In this document: piece by piece, positions 50,842 through 59,356 of the stretch | Numbering within the stretch: position 1 is the stretch's first letter | Layout of the letters: each line of letters starts with the position of its first letter | Assembly (NCBI GenBank): GCA_041300525.1 | Contig: JBGLNJ010000001.1 | Coordinates: forward strand, 930,001-994,000 | DNA length: 64,000 nucleotides | Source: JBGLNJ01 sp041300525 | Lineage (GTDB): Bacteria; Chloroflexota; Anaerolineae; Fen-1058 | Reading direction: 5' to 3' | Program-made: the position numbers and the translations under genes | The notes under the pieces: model-generated | What the model saw: only the letters and a program-made list of their open reading frames with translations | What the model was told of the DNA's origin: nothing | Databases searched by the model: none

Positions 50842-51525
50842 ATGACCTCTTCCTTGATTTTAGCAATTGATACCGCTACTCGCACTGCGAGTTTGGCTTT
50901 GCACGACGGCGCGCGAGTGCGCGTCGAGCTTTCGTGGGAGTCGCAAGATCATCACACAGTTGAGCTGACGCCCCGCATCGCCGGGATGTTGGCGCAACTA
51001 GAAGTAACCGTCAACGACCTGGCCTGCATCGCGGTGGCGATTGGGCCAGGCTCGTTCACGGGCGTGCGGGTGGGCATCGCCGCCGCCAAAGGTCTGTCCA
51101 TCTCGCGCAGGCTCAAGCTCGTCGGCGTGCCCACACTGGACATTCTGGCTCAAGCGATGCAAGGCACGCAAATGCCGGTCGTCGCCGTGTTGGCCGCCGG
51201 ACGCGGACGCTTGTGTGCCCAACGTTACCTTCCGGTCAAGGGGCAGCTTTGCGCGGACGGCTCGGCGTGGCTGACCACGGGGCGCGAGTTGGGCGCGGAC
51301 TGGACCGAAACGACGTGCGTGTGCGGCGAGCTGTCGGCCGAGGAGCGCCACGACATTAAAAAGCGGCTGGGGTCGCACGTCGTGCTGGCCTCGCCGGCCG
51401 CGTCGCTGCGCCGCGCCGGCTACCTGGCCGAAATAGGTTGGGCCAGGCTTGCCGCCGGGCAGACCGACGATCCGGCCACGCTGACTCCGATTTATCTTCA
51501 AACCCCTTCCGGGAGCCTGGCTTGA
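50842..51525 (+). CDS. tsaB: TsaB, tRNA t6A biosynthesis protein
   Basis: This 227-residue ASKHA-fold protein is the scaffold partner of TsaD in t6A formation. Diagnostic blocks are LAIDTATRTASLAL, the HHTVELTPRIAGML region and AVAIGPGSFTGVRVGIAAAKGLS. The C-terminal half is variable as usual. Its stop overlaps the rimI start (TGATG). tsaD is not in the window. Confidence 0.94.
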   Translation: MTSSLILAIDTATRTASLALHDGARVRVELSWESQDHHTVELTPRIAGMLAQLEVTVNDLACIAVAIGPGSFTGVRVGIAAAKGLSISRRLKLVGVPTLDILAQAMQGTQMPVVAVLAAGRGRLCAQRYLPVKGQLCADGSAWLTTGRELGADWTETTCVCGELSAEERHDIKKRLGSHVVLASPAASLRRAGYLAEIGWARLAAGQTDDPATLTPIYLQTPSGSLA

Positions 51526-52148
51526 TGATAGACGATCAACTCCCTTACGTGATCCAACCCATGCAATGGGAGGACGTGCCGGCCATCATGATCATCGAGC
51601 GCGAATCGTTCCCCCTGCCGTGGTCTAACTATACCTACCGTCACGAGTTGACGGAGAACACGCACTCGCATTACATCGTCGTCCGGCCACGACGAGCCGG
51701 GGCGAGCAAACGAGCGTGGTGGCGGCAATTCCTATGGCCGGCATCACCTGCGATTCTTGGCTATGGCGGCTTTTGGCTCGTCGCCGACGAGTCGCACATC
51801 AGCACGCTGGCCGTCGCCCCGCAGCGGCGCGGGCACGGACTGGGCGAGCTTTTGCTGGCGGCGATGATCGAGCAAGCCATCGGCATGAAAGCCATTATGG
51901 CGACGCTGGAAGTGCGCGTCAGCAACACAGTGGCGCAAAAGCTCTACACCAAGTACGGCTTTGTCATCACCGGCACTCGCCCACGCTACTATCGCGATAA
52001 CGACGAGGATGCCCACATCATGACCGTCGAGGCTATCGCCAGTGACAGGTACAAAAGACAACTCGCCGGGCTGCAGGCGGCGCTCCAGACGCGACTGCGC
52101 TCGGATGGAACAGAACGTATTGGACAAAAGACGACGGCAAGGCTATAA
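51525..52148 (+). CDS. rimI: RimI-like ribosomal protein / protein N-acetyltransferase
   Basis: This 207-residue GNAT acetyltransferase has the N-terminal RimI block MQWEDVPAIMIIERESFPLPWS, the acetyl-CoA loop VAPQRRGHGLGELLL and VRVSNTVAQKLYTKYGFVITG with YYRDNDEDAHIMTV. An insertion of about 25 residues after IVVRP (RRAGASKRAWWRQF) and a C-terminal extension make it longer than the typical 150 residues. It overlaps tsaB by one base. tsaB-rimI linkage is common in bacteria. Confidence 0.92.
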   Translation: MIDDQLPYVIQPMQWEDVPAIMIIERESFPLPWSNYTYRHELTENTHSHYIVVRPRRAGASKRAWWRQFLWPASPAILGYGGFWLVADESHISTLAVAPQRRGHGLGELLLAAMIEQAIGMKAIMATLEVRVSNTVAQKLYTKYGFVITGTRPRYYRDNDEDAHIMTVEAIASDRYKRQLAGLQAALQTRLRSDGTERIGQKTTARL

Positions 52149-52149
52149 T
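52120..52149 (+). promoter_or_regulatory. Promoter for the zinc-ribbon gene
   Basis: TTGGAC at 52120 (or TGGACA at 52121-52126, 17-base spacing) and TATAAT at 52144-52149 lie across the rimI stop. Confidence 0.55.
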
Positions 52150-52183
52150 CCTGCTCCGTTCAACCTCAACAGGAGAGCAAAAG

Positions 52184-52816
52184 ATGGCGCTGATTCAGTT
52201 CACCAAGAACCACTCTGACCACAGTACCGATCGTGGGTTCCAATTCGAATTCTTTTGCGACAAGTGCGGCAACGGTTACATGACGCGCTTCCAGGCCACC
52301 GCCAGCGGAATGATCACCGATGCGTTGGATGTCGCTTCTGGATTGTTCGGCGGGATTTTCGGCAGCGCGGCCAACGCCGCCGAGCGGGTGCATTCCGCGG
52401 CGTGGTCCAAAGCGCACGACGACGCCTTCAACGCCGCCGTGCAGGAAGCCAAGCCGCGCTTTAACCAGTGCAAGCGGTGCGGCAAATGGGTCTGCCGCGA
52501 GGTTTGCTGGAACGATGAGCGCGGGCTGTGCAAAGACTGCGCGCCCGACCTGGAAGCCGAGTATGCCGTCGCCCAGGAAGAAGCGGCCATCCAGCAAGCG
52601 CGCCAGGTGGCCCAAGAGGCAACCTACGTGACCAAAGAGAAATTCAGCAAGACCGTCGTCGGTTCGTGTCCCCATTGCGGCGCCAAGCTGACCGGCGGCA
52701 AGTTCTGCCCCGAGTGCGGCAAGCCCGTCGTGGCCGAAAAACACTGCACCGAATGTGGCACGACGATGCCCAGCTCGGCCAAGTTCTGTCCCTCGTGCGG
52801 AGCCAAGCAAGGATAA
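52184..52816 (+). CDS. Double zinc-ribbon protein of unknown function
   Basis: This 210-residue protein starts behind AGGAGAG. An N-terminal CDKCG motif (about 25-29) pairs with CKRCGKWVCREVC and LCKDCAP at about 95-125. A Gly/Ala-rich segment (ASGLFGGIFGSAANA) separates them. A helix of Ala/Gln/Glu residues follows. The C-terminus has two zinc ribbons, CPHCG..FCPECG and CTECG..FCPSCG. Eight or more metal sites' worth of cysteines suggest zinc binding and protein or nucleic-acid contact. No enzymatic motif is visible. Confidence 0.75.
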   Translation: MALIQFTKNHSDHSTDRGFQFEFFCDKCGNGYMTRFQATASGMITDALDVASGLFGGIFGSAANAAERVHSAAWSKAHDDAFNAAVQEAKPRFNQCKRCGKWVCREVCWNDERGLCKDCAPDLEAEYAVAQEEAAIQQARQVAQEATYVTKEKFSKTVVGSCPHCGAKLTGGKFCPECGKPVVAEKHCTECGTTMPSSAKFCPSCGAKQG

Positions 52817-52827
52817 AAAGGATGACC

Positions 52828-53433
52828 ATGTCAGCATTGACCGAACTCGCCGCCGAGGTTTCCGCCTGCACCCGATGTATCTTGAGCAAGTCGCGGACGA
52901 ATGCGGTGCCGGGCGAAGGCCCGGAAAACGCCTCCATTCTGTTCGTGGGTGAAGGGCCAGGCTTTCACGAAGATAAGCAGGGTCGCCCCTTTGTAGGCCC
53001 TTCCGGGCAATTCCTCGAAGAGTTGCTCGCCGGCATCGGGATGAAGCGCGAAAATGTATTCATCGCCAACGTGGTCAAGTGCCGCCCTCCCGGTAATCGC
53101 GACCCGCTTCCCGACGAGATCGAAGCCTGCCGGTCATATCTTGACCGGCAAATCGAATTGATCAACCCGCGAGTCGTTGTCACCCTCGGACGATACTCGA
53201 TGGCGCGCTGGTTCCCCAACGTCAAGATCAGCGCGATCCACGGCCAGCCCCGCAAGATCGAAGGCCGGCTCATCGTGCCAATGTTCCACCCGGCGGCGGC
53301 GCTGCATCAACCGTCTCTCCGCAAAGACGTGGAGGCCGACTTTCGCAAGTTGCCCGAAATCCTGGCGCAATTCGAAAAGCTGGAAGACAGCGCGCCGCCT
53401 CCGCCGGAAGCCGAACAACTCAGCCTGTTCTAA
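52828..53433 (+). CDS. Uracil-DNA glycosylase, family 4 (Fe-S type)
   Basis: This 201-residue DNA repair enzyme removes uracil from DNA. Two cysteines in SACTRCILSKSR plus two in NVVKCRPPGNRDP and EIEACRSYL provide the 4Fe-4S ligands of family 4. Catalytic motif A reads FVGEGPGFHEDKQGRPFVG and motif B is MFHPAAALHQP. The start at 52828 has AAGGA at good spacing. An in-frame ATG lies at 52822. A Pro/Glu tail follows the core. Confidence 0.93.
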   Translation: MSALTELAAEVSACTRCILSKSRTNAVPGEGPENASILFVGEGPGFHEDKQGRPFVGPSGQFLEELLAGIGMKRENVFIANVVKCRPPGNRDPLPDEIEACRSYLDRQIELINPRVVVTLGRYSMARWFPNVKISAIHGQPRKIEGRLIVPMFHPAAALHQPSLRKDVEADFRKLPEILAQFEKLEDSAPPPPEAEQLSLF

Positions 53434-53460
53434 AAATCACTCTACTTGCCTGGAGGATAC

Positions 53461-54732
53461 GTGGAAGACGAGATTGATCTGCGTGTTTACATCAATGTGT
53501 TGATCCGCTACTGGCGACTGATTGTGGGATTGACAGTCGTGGCAGGCGTTGTGGCGTTTGTCATCAGCCTGCTTCTGCCGGCCCAGTACCAAGCCACAGC
53601 AGTCGTGGTCATCACGCGGCCCCTTTATCAGTTTCAGCTCGCGCCCGGGATCCAAAACCTGCCAGAGAATACTGCCGCCGGCAGCACACAGGTTCTCTCC
53701 GGCAAGGCTGCGCTGGATCTGGCGACCAGTGATGCGATGATTCAGCAGCTTTTGGATCAGGTGGGCAGTGACCTTCCCGTAGAGGAGCGATTCCTCGTTC
53801 CGATGCGAGAAATGATCGAGGCAGCCCAAGGCGGAGACGCTTCGATTATCAAACTGACCGTGACCAATCGCGATCCGCAGCGGGTCGCCAAGATCACCAA
53901 TGCCTGGGCCAGCCTGTACATCCGGCAGGTCAACGATCTCTATGGACAATCGGCGGAACAACTCAAGTTTTTTGAGAGCCAACTAGCGCAAGCCAAAAGC
54001 GATCTGGACGCAGCCGACCAAGCCCTGGTGGATTTTCAAAAGCGCAACGACGCGGCGATTTTGCAGGCGCAGCTTGCGGCCAAGCAGTCCGCGCTGTCCA
54101 ACTACCTGAACCTGAACGAGTCACTCAAGCTGCTGCTGCAAAACGTCCGCAGCCTGCAAGATCAACTCGCTCGACAGCCGGCCAGCGATCCATCCACGCT
54201 GGGCGACGACCTTTCGACGCTGTCGCTCCAGGTCAACGCCCTCAACGCCCAGTCCGGCATCCCCGTCCAGTTGCAACTGCCCAGCACGGGCACGCTCTCC
54301 AACAAGACCGTCGGCCAACAAGCAGCATATCTGGCTGACCTGATCAAGACTATCGAGGCCAAGCAAACCGAGGTCAAGAAGCAGGCGGACGCAGCGCCGA
54401 CCGAGATCATGGCACTGCAAGGACGGATTCAAGAGATCAACACCGAAGGCGCGCGGTTGAGCCGCCAGCGGGACATGACCCAGAATGTATATACGACCCT
54501 GTCGCAAAAGGTCGGAGAAACACGCATCGCCGCACAAGACACGTCGGGGCGGGTGCGGCTGGCCAGCGCCGCCGCCGTGCCGGAAAAGCCCATGGGCAGC
54601 AAGCTCCTGATCACGACCATCGCGGCAGCCTTGGGATTGTTCCTCGGCGTCGTGGCGGCGTTTGCCATCGAATATTTCAAGCAACCTCAGGTCGAGCCGG
54701 CGGCGCGCTCCGCGCCGGTCCCTGGCAAATAA
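53461..54732 (+). CDS. Wzz-like polysaccharide chain-length / copolymerase protein
   Basis: The GTG start at 53461 is preceded by GGAGG. The 423-residue protein has the PCP arrangement: N-terminal IDLRVYINVLIRYWRLIVG with a membrane helix at about 20-40, a large extracytoplasmic part with long coiled coils (about 155-380: EQLKFFESQLAQAKSDLDAA), and a second helix (LLITTIAAALGLFLGVVAAF). No tyrosine kinase domain is attached. It should help set the length of a surface polysaccharide. A strong terminator follows. Confidence 0.85.
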   Translation: MEDEIDLRVYINVLIRYWRLIVGLTVVAGVVAFVISLLLPAQYQATAVVVITRPLYQFQLAPGIQNLPENTAAGSTQVLSGKAALDLATSDAMIQQLLDQVGSDLPVEERFLVPMREMIEAAQGGDASIIKLTVTNRDPQRVAKITNAWASLYIRQVNDLYGQSAEQLKFFESQLAQAKSDLDAADQALVDFQKRNDAAILQAQLAAKQSALSNYLNLNESLKLLLQNVRSLQDQLARQPASDPSTLGDDLSTLSLQVNALNAQSGIPVQLQLPSTGTLSNKTVGQQAAYLADLIKTIEAKQTEVKKQADAAPTEIMALQGRIQEINTEGARLSRQRDMTQNVYTTLSQKVGETRIAAQDTSGRVRLASAAAVPEKPMGSKLLITTIAAALGLFLGVVAAFAIEYFKQPQVEPAARSAPVPGK

Positions 54733-54736
54733 GATC

Positions 54737-54770
54737 AAACCCCCGGCTTGTTCAGACAAGTCGGGGGTTT
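54737..54770 (+). terminator. Rho-independent terminator
   Basis: AACCCCCG with GCTTGT pairs with ACAAGT and CGGGGGTT around a TCAG loop, followed by TTT. It lies 4 bases after the Wzz-like stop and may serve the convergent helicase gene as well. Confidence 0.9.
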
Positions 54771-54855
54771 TCACTTGGGATGCCAACGGCAACCCTTCGA
54801 CATTTTTCCATCGGTCACAGGACAAGCTGTGATCTCGACGTATCTGCCATCACCC

Positions 54856-57147
54856 TCACGTTTCACGCCCGCGCTCCATCCACGCCGTCACCGTTTTTGC
54901 CAACTCGGCCTGCGCGCCGCGCCGCACAGTACAATCGGGCAGCGATTTGAGGAACGTCTGCCCGTAGGTCTTGGTGATCAGCCGCTTGTCGAACACGACG
55001 ACGACGCCCCGGTCGGTGGCCGTGCGGATGAGGCGGCCAAAGCCCTGACGGAAGCGCAAAATGGCGTCTGGCACCGAGTATTCCATAAACGCCTGCTCGA
55101 ACGTCTCACTGCGCGCGGCAAAGATCGGATCGGTGGGGACGGCAAACGGCAGCCGCACGATCGCCAGGCACGAAAGCGCCTCGCCGGGCACATCCACGCC
55201 CTCCCAGAATGAGCGCGTGCCCAACAGCACGCCGCGCCGCGCGTTCTTGAAATTTTCCAACATCTGGCGGCGTGAGGTCCCATCGCTCTGCTCGTACACC
55301 ATGACATCGTCCTTCGCCAAGGTTGGATTGATGGCCTTGGCCGTCGTGCGCAGTTGGCTATAAGAAGTGAACAGCACCATCGTCCGGCCGCCCATCGCGC
55401 GGCAGAGTGAAATCAATCCCTGCTCCAACGCGCGTTGATAGCCCTGCTCGCCCGGCTCCGGCACATCGGATACCAGATAAAGCAGCGTCGAGGACTTCCA
55501 GTCGAACGGCGAGCCGACCGCCAACTCGTCCGCGTTCTGGGCGTGCAGCCGCTCTCTGACAAAGCTAAAAGTCCCGCCCGTCCGCAGCGTGGCCGACGTC
55601 ATCACCACACACGCCTTTTTCTGGAAGAGATGTTTTTCCACCAGCGGCCCCACATGCAGCGGCGCGGCATGGAGCGAAAGCGCGCGGTTTCCACCGCGCC
55701 ACCCGCCATTGTTCTGTTCGGAAGCCAACTCGGCCCAATAGATGCTGGAAGGTTCCGGCTTGGCGATGATGGCTTCCAATTGCTCGCGCGCCTCGGCCAC
55801 GTTGCGCCGCGATCCCAACAATCGCGCCAGCAGATCGTCGCGGTCGGGGATGTCGTATTCGTCCAGATCGTTCAACGCCGAGCCGAGCCGCCCCAGGCTG
55901 TCGGCAATCGCAAACAACCCCTTGCTCACGTTATCCCAGGTCACCTCGATGGACGACCACGCCGGCTGCGTGCGAATCCCCGCGATGAGTCTCAATCGGA
56001 ACGAGTATTCGCTCGAGTTTTCGCCGCGCATGCCTTCGACGAACTGCTTGATTTGATCGAACAAGTCATCCGACCGGCGCATTACATCGTCCACCACTTT
56101 GGCGGTCTGCTGGACGAATGACTCGACGGGGCCGGCCAGTTCATCGGGCACGGCGTGGCGCACGCGGCCCAGCAGATCGGCCAGCAGCCCGACGGCGCGT
56201 CTCCCCTCGCCCACTTTGCCGATCTCGGCCAGCATCCGCTGCATGGCATTGCGATCCACCGTGAAACTGAGCTGCTGCGTCGTCGCGTCTTCCAGGTGAT
56301 GCGCCTCGTCCACGATGAGATACTGGTATTCCGGCAGCGCGCGATTGTCCACGGCAATGTCGGCCAGCAGCAGCGCGTGATTGACGATGACAATGTGCGC
56401 GGATTCGGCGGCCTGGCGCGCGCGGTAAAAGAAACATTCGCCGCGCTGAAACGAAGCGCAGCGTTCCGGCGCGCAGGCCTCGTTGTCGGCGTTGAGCCGC
56501 GCCCAGATCGCGCGCTCGACTGCGTTGGGCAAAAATATCTCGTCGCCATCGCCGGTGACGGTTCCGGGCAGCCACAAGAGCACCTTGCACAGCACGCGCA
56601 TTTCTTCCGGCGAGGCCGGTCCCGCGTGCCGCAGCGCCTTGAGCCGTGCCGGGCAGAGATAGTGGCTGCGCCCCTTGAGCACCGCCGCGTGAAACTCGAA
56701 CGGCAACAGCCTAGCCAGCTCCGGCAAATCTTTGGCGTAAAGCTGCTCCTGCAAGTTGATCGTGTTGGTGCTGACGAGCACCCGCTGCCCGTTCTGATGC
56801 GCCCAATGGACAGCGGGGAGCAAATAGGCCAGCGACTTGCCCGTGCCGGTTCCGGCTTCGACGAGCAAGTGCGCGCTGTCGTTCATGCTGCGCGCCACGG
56901 CGCGGAGCATTTGCACCTGCGGGGCGCGAAACTCGTAACCGGGGAATGCCTGGCTGAGCGCGCCGCCCGGCGAAAGCATCGCCGCGAGAGCGTCCGCATC
57001 CAACGGCGTGTTTTCAGTAGCGGGCGTCAGCGGCCTGGCGTCCACCGACGGGAGGAACATGGGCGCAGAAGCGGGCGCCGCGCGCCTGGCCTTTCGTTTT
57101 GCGGCGGCCTGCTTGGCAGCGATGTGCGCGCCGATAGAACCGGTCAT
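54856..57147 (-). CDS. dinG: DinG/Rad3-like superfamily 2 DNA helicase
   Basis: This 763-residue (start MTGSIGAH) XPD-type helicase unwinds DNA 5' to 3' in repair. Walker A is VEAGTGTGKSLAYLLP, the DEAH box is LIVDEAHHLEDATT, and an Fe-S cluster site is formed by cysteines around YLCPARLKAL and CAPERCASFQRGECFF. C-terminal helicase motifs include FTSYSQLRTTAKAI and GTRSFWEGVDVPG. An N-terminal exonuclease domain, found in some DinG proteins, is absent. The first about 60 residues are low-complexity. Confidence 0.92.
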   Translation of the reverse strand: MTGSIGAHIAAKQAAAKRKARRAAPASAPMFLPSVDARPLTPATENTPLDADALAAMLSPGGALSQAFPGYEFRAPQVQMLRAVARSMNDSAHLLVEAGTGTGKSLAYLLPAVHWAHQNGQRVLVSTNTINLQEQLYAKDLPELARLLPFEFHAAVLKGRSHYLCPARLKALRHAGPASPEEMRVLCKVLLWLPGTVTGDGDEIFLPNAVERAIWARLNADNEACAPERCASFQRGECFFYRARQAAESAHIVIVNHALLLADIAVDNRALPEYQYLIVDEAHHLEDATTQQLSFTVDRNAMQRMLAEIGKVGEGRRAVGLLADLLGRVRHAVPDELAGPVESFVQQTAKVVDDVMRRSDDLFDQIKQFVEGMRGENSSEYSFRLRLIAGIRTQPAWSSIEVTWDNVSKGLFAIADSLGRLGSALNDLDEYDIPDRDDLLARLLGSRRNVAEAREQLEAIIAKPEPSSIYWAELASEQNNGGWRGGNRALSLHAAPLHVGPLVEKHLFQKKACVVMTSATLRTGGTFSFVRERLHAQNADELAVGSPFDWKSSTLLYLVSDVPEPGEQGYQRALEQGLISLCRAMGGRTMVLFTSYSQLRTTAKAINPTLAKDDVMVYEQSDGTSRRQMLENFKNARRGVLLGTRSFWEGVDVPGEALSCLAIVRLPFAVPTDPIFAARSETFEQAFMEYSVPDAILRFRQGFGRLIRTATDRGVVVVFDKRLITKTYGQTFLKSLPDCTVRRGAQAELAKTVTAWMERGRET

Positions 57148-57155
57148 TAAGATAA

Positions 57156-57222
57156 GCGTAGCATAGCCCCTTGTGGGCGTCTTTCCAAGCGCGGAAACGG
57201 GCACAAGGCCCTACGCTACGGC
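57156..57222. repeat. Inverted repeat upstream of the helicase gene
   Basis: GCGTAGCATAGCCCCTTGTG faces CACAAGGCCCTACGCTAC with small gaps, centred near 57188. This is about where a sixth member of the 10.5-kb junction series would fall. Confidence 0.55.
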
Positions 57223-57273
57223 CCTAACTTAACGACATTGAATTCGCACTTGCCTCTTGCGTCCTGCTTCTTG

Positions 57274-58410
57274 CTACGGCCCTACCTGCACGAACGCTCC
57301 ATCCTTCACCTGGAAGATGAAAATTCGCTGCTCTTTGAGATCGCCGTTTGGATCATAAGCCACCTTGCCCATCGGCGTGGTAATGTCCAGCGCGCGGATC
57401 GCATCGGCCACGCGCGGGCCGTCCAGCGTCCCCGCTTTCTTGGCGCCCTCGATGAGGACCTTCATCGCGCTGTAACCGTTGATGCTGTAGGTGTCCGGGT
57501 TGCGGAACTCGACATCCTGGTACGCCTTGATCCACTGCGCCTGCACCACCGCGCGCGGCTCGGGCGCAAAGTTGCTCAGGTAGATGCCTTCGGCAGAGCC
57601 TTCGGATTCGTCAATCGTCGCCGAAAGGAACGCGCCGTCGGTGGCCAGGAACGGGACCTTGACTCCGGCATCCACGAGTTGCTTGCGCAGGTAGGGCGTC
57701 TCAATTTCATAGCCCGCATAAAAGATCGCGTCCGGCGCTGCGGACTTGAGTCTCTGCGTTTCGGTGATGTACTTGCTCTGCCCGACCGTGACCTGGAGGT
57801 TCAACACAGCCTGCGCGCCGAGCTGGCCGAGTTGATCGGCCATCAGCTTGCCCAGGCCGATGCCATACGGGTCATCGTTGTGGACGATGGCGATCTTTTT
57901 CGCGCCCAGCTTGTTAACCAGATACTCGGCGTCCACGCGCGATTGCGCCAGGTCGTTGGCGTTGACGCGGAAAAAGTTCTTGTAGCCTTTTTGCGTCAGC
58001 GTGACCTCGCTGACCGTCGGGGTGACGATGACAATGGGCAAGTCCTTGTAGATATCCATCGTCGCGAGCATCTGCCCGCTGTTATAGTGGCCGACGACGC
58101 CCAGCACGCGCTTGCCCGCCTTGATGTCGGCGGCGATGTCGTTCGCCACCGTCACCGCCACGTCGCTATCGCTCTCGTCGTCTTTGCCCACCACGACGAC
58201 TTTGTAGCCCAGCAGCCCGCCGGCCTTGTTGACTTCGTCGGCGGCCAGGCGCGCGCCGCCCAGCACCGTTTGCCCGCCATTGGCCTGAAAGCCCGAAAGC
58301 GGCGCGGCCACGTAGACGATCACCTCGCCCTTCGTGGGCGTCGGCCCGCCGCAGGCAGAGAGCATCAATGCCAGTAGGATCAAAACGATCACCAGTTTAT
58401 TCATTCGCAT
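57274..58410 (-). CDS. Branched-chain amino acid-type ABC substrate-binding lipoprotein (LivK-like)
   Basis: This 378-residue periplasmic-type binding protein (Peripla_BP_6) begins MRMNKLVIVLILLALMLSAC, giving a lipobox. Typical blocks follow: PLSGFQANGGQTVLGGARLAADEVN, GVVGHYNSGQMLA, TPTVSEVTLTQKG, NFFRVNANDLAQSRVDAEYL and IAIVHNDDPYGIGLGKL. The start is preceded by AAGGAAG. No permease or ATPase genes of a Liv system adjoin, so it may be an orphan receptor or be served by another locus. Confidence 0.92.
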   Translation of the reverse strand: MRMNKLVIVLILLALMLSACGGPTPTKGEVIVYVAAPLSGFQANGGQTVLGGARLAADEVNKAGGLLGYKVVVVGKDDESDSDVAVTVANDIAADIKAGKRVLGVVGHYNSGQMLATMDIYKDLPIVIVTPTVSEVTLTQKGYKNFFRVNANDLAQSRVDAEYLVNKLGAKKIAIVHNDDPYGIGLGKLMADQLGQLGAQAVLNLQVTVGQSKYITETQRLKSAAPDAIFYAGYEIETPYLRKQLVDAGVKVPFLATDGAFLSATIDESEGSAEGIYLSNFAPEPRAVVQAQWIKAYQDVEFRNPDTYSINGYSAMKVLIEGAKKAGTLDGPRVADAIRALDITTPMGKVAYDPNGDLKEQRIFIFQVKDGAFVQVGP

Positions 58411-58423
58411 TTCACTTCCTTTT

Positions 58424-58495
58424 CTCGCGCCAAGCCGCAAAGCCCGCAAAGGATTTGTTTGCTGGAGCTTGGCGATCTTGGCGGCTTGGCGCGAG
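58424..58495. repeat. 15-bp perfect inverted repeat
   Basis: CTCGCGCCAAGCCGC at 58424-58438 pairs with GCGGCTTGGCGCGAG at 58481-58495. It lies between the small membrane protein gene and the binding-protein gene. Confidence 0.7.
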
Positions 58496-58527
58496 GTTTC
58501 TTATTACCAAAAATCTAGCACGATAGA

Positions 58528-58749
58528 TTAAAAGAATCCACGGATGATCAGCAAAAAGCCAAAGATGATCAGCGGGATGCCGACGATGGCCCCGATGATG
58601 GTGAGGGTGAGAATGACGCCCACGATCATCAGCACCAGCCCCAGGACCGCGGCGACGAGCCGCCCGGTCAGCTCGATGATGCCCGCCACCAGTTTCCAGA
58701 TCGCCACAAAAGGCCACAAGAACCACGGTGTCTTGTCTTCTTTAGCCAT
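58528..58749 (-). CDS. Small two-helix membrane protein
   Basis: This 73-residue protein starts AKEDKTPWFLWPFVAIWKL and is mostly hydrophobic: one amphipathic Trp-rich segment, then a helix (AAVLGLVLMIVGVILTLTII) and another (GIPLIIFGFLLIIRGFF). The Gly-rich helices resemble small conserved membrane proteins found beside stress or envelope genes. No function is recognised. A good hydropathy pattern and plausible start support it as real. Confidence 0.6.
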   Translation of the reverse strand: MAKEDKTPWFLWPFVAIWKLVAGIIELTGRLVAAVLGLVLMIVGVILTLTIIGAIVGIPLIIFGFLLIIRGFF

Positions 58750-58816
58750 GCTTTTCCTCTTGAATGTGGAGCGTAGAGACCCAGAACCCGATCTTCTCTA
58801 TCTCTATCTCCACTCT

Positions 58817-59263
58817 CTATCTCCGTTTCTCCATCAACAGCCCCGCCTCGCTGTCGTTGTAATAGCGCATCTCGCGGCGGACGTGGCCGTAACCGAATCG
58901 CTGGTACAGCGCGATGGCCGGCGCGTTGCCTTCGCGCACCATCAGCCGCAGCGTGGGCCGATCCAGCCGCGCCTCACATTCCGAAAGCAGCCGCGCGCCG
59001 ATGCCGCGTTGCCGGAATTGCAGCGAGACACCCAGCGTGATGATCCACGCGAACGTGTCGCCCCAGGGTTCATCGCCTGCGATGAATCCGACCAACTCAC
59101 TTCCGGCCATCGCCTTGAGCGCCACGTTGTTCGGCCAGGCGACGAGCGTCAGCAACGTCAGCGGGTCGTAAGCATCGTGAAGAAAGCAAGCGCGTTCCAA
59201 GCGCCACAGCGAGACTAGATCACGCCACGTGGCGCGGGCGATGGTTACGTCTGGCGTCGTCAA
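58817..59263 (-). CDS. GNAT-family acetyltransferase
   Basis: This 148-residue acetyltransferase has the fold's hallmarks: IARATWRDLVSLWRLERACF, ITLGVSLQFRQRGIGARLL (acetyl-CoA loop) and LMVREGNAPAIALYQRFGYG. The RimI-like LERACF start suggests a protein or small-molecule N-acetyltransferase. The substrate is unknown. It stands alone between short intergenic repeats. Confidence 0.88.
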   Translation of the reverse strand: MTTPDVTIARATWRDLVSLWRLERACFLHDAYDPLTLLTLVAWPNNVALKAMAGSELVGFIAGDEPWGDTFAWIITLGVSLQFRQRGIGARLLSECEARLDRPTLRLMVREGNAPAIALYQRFGYGHVRREMRYYNDSEAGLLMEKRR

Positions 59264-59276
59264 AGCGCACCCGAAT

Positions 59277-59327
59277 CGTATGGCGTGTTGCGTGTTCCGT
59301 TTTCGCCTTCACGCAACACGCCATACG
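59277..59327. repeat. 18-bp perfect inverted repeat
   Basis: CGTATGGCGTGTTGCGTG at 59277-59294 and its complement at 59310-59327 flank a 15-base loop. It is related to 50766-50825 in its GTGTTGCGT core. Confidence 0.75.
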
Positions 59328-59356
59328 GAATCGCTCACCTCTTCACCCTCCACGAA

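Noticed and set aside
53437..53982. 181-codon antisense frame over the Wzz-like gene
   Set aside because: It lies fully opposite a clear Wzz-like N-terminal region and has no own signals.
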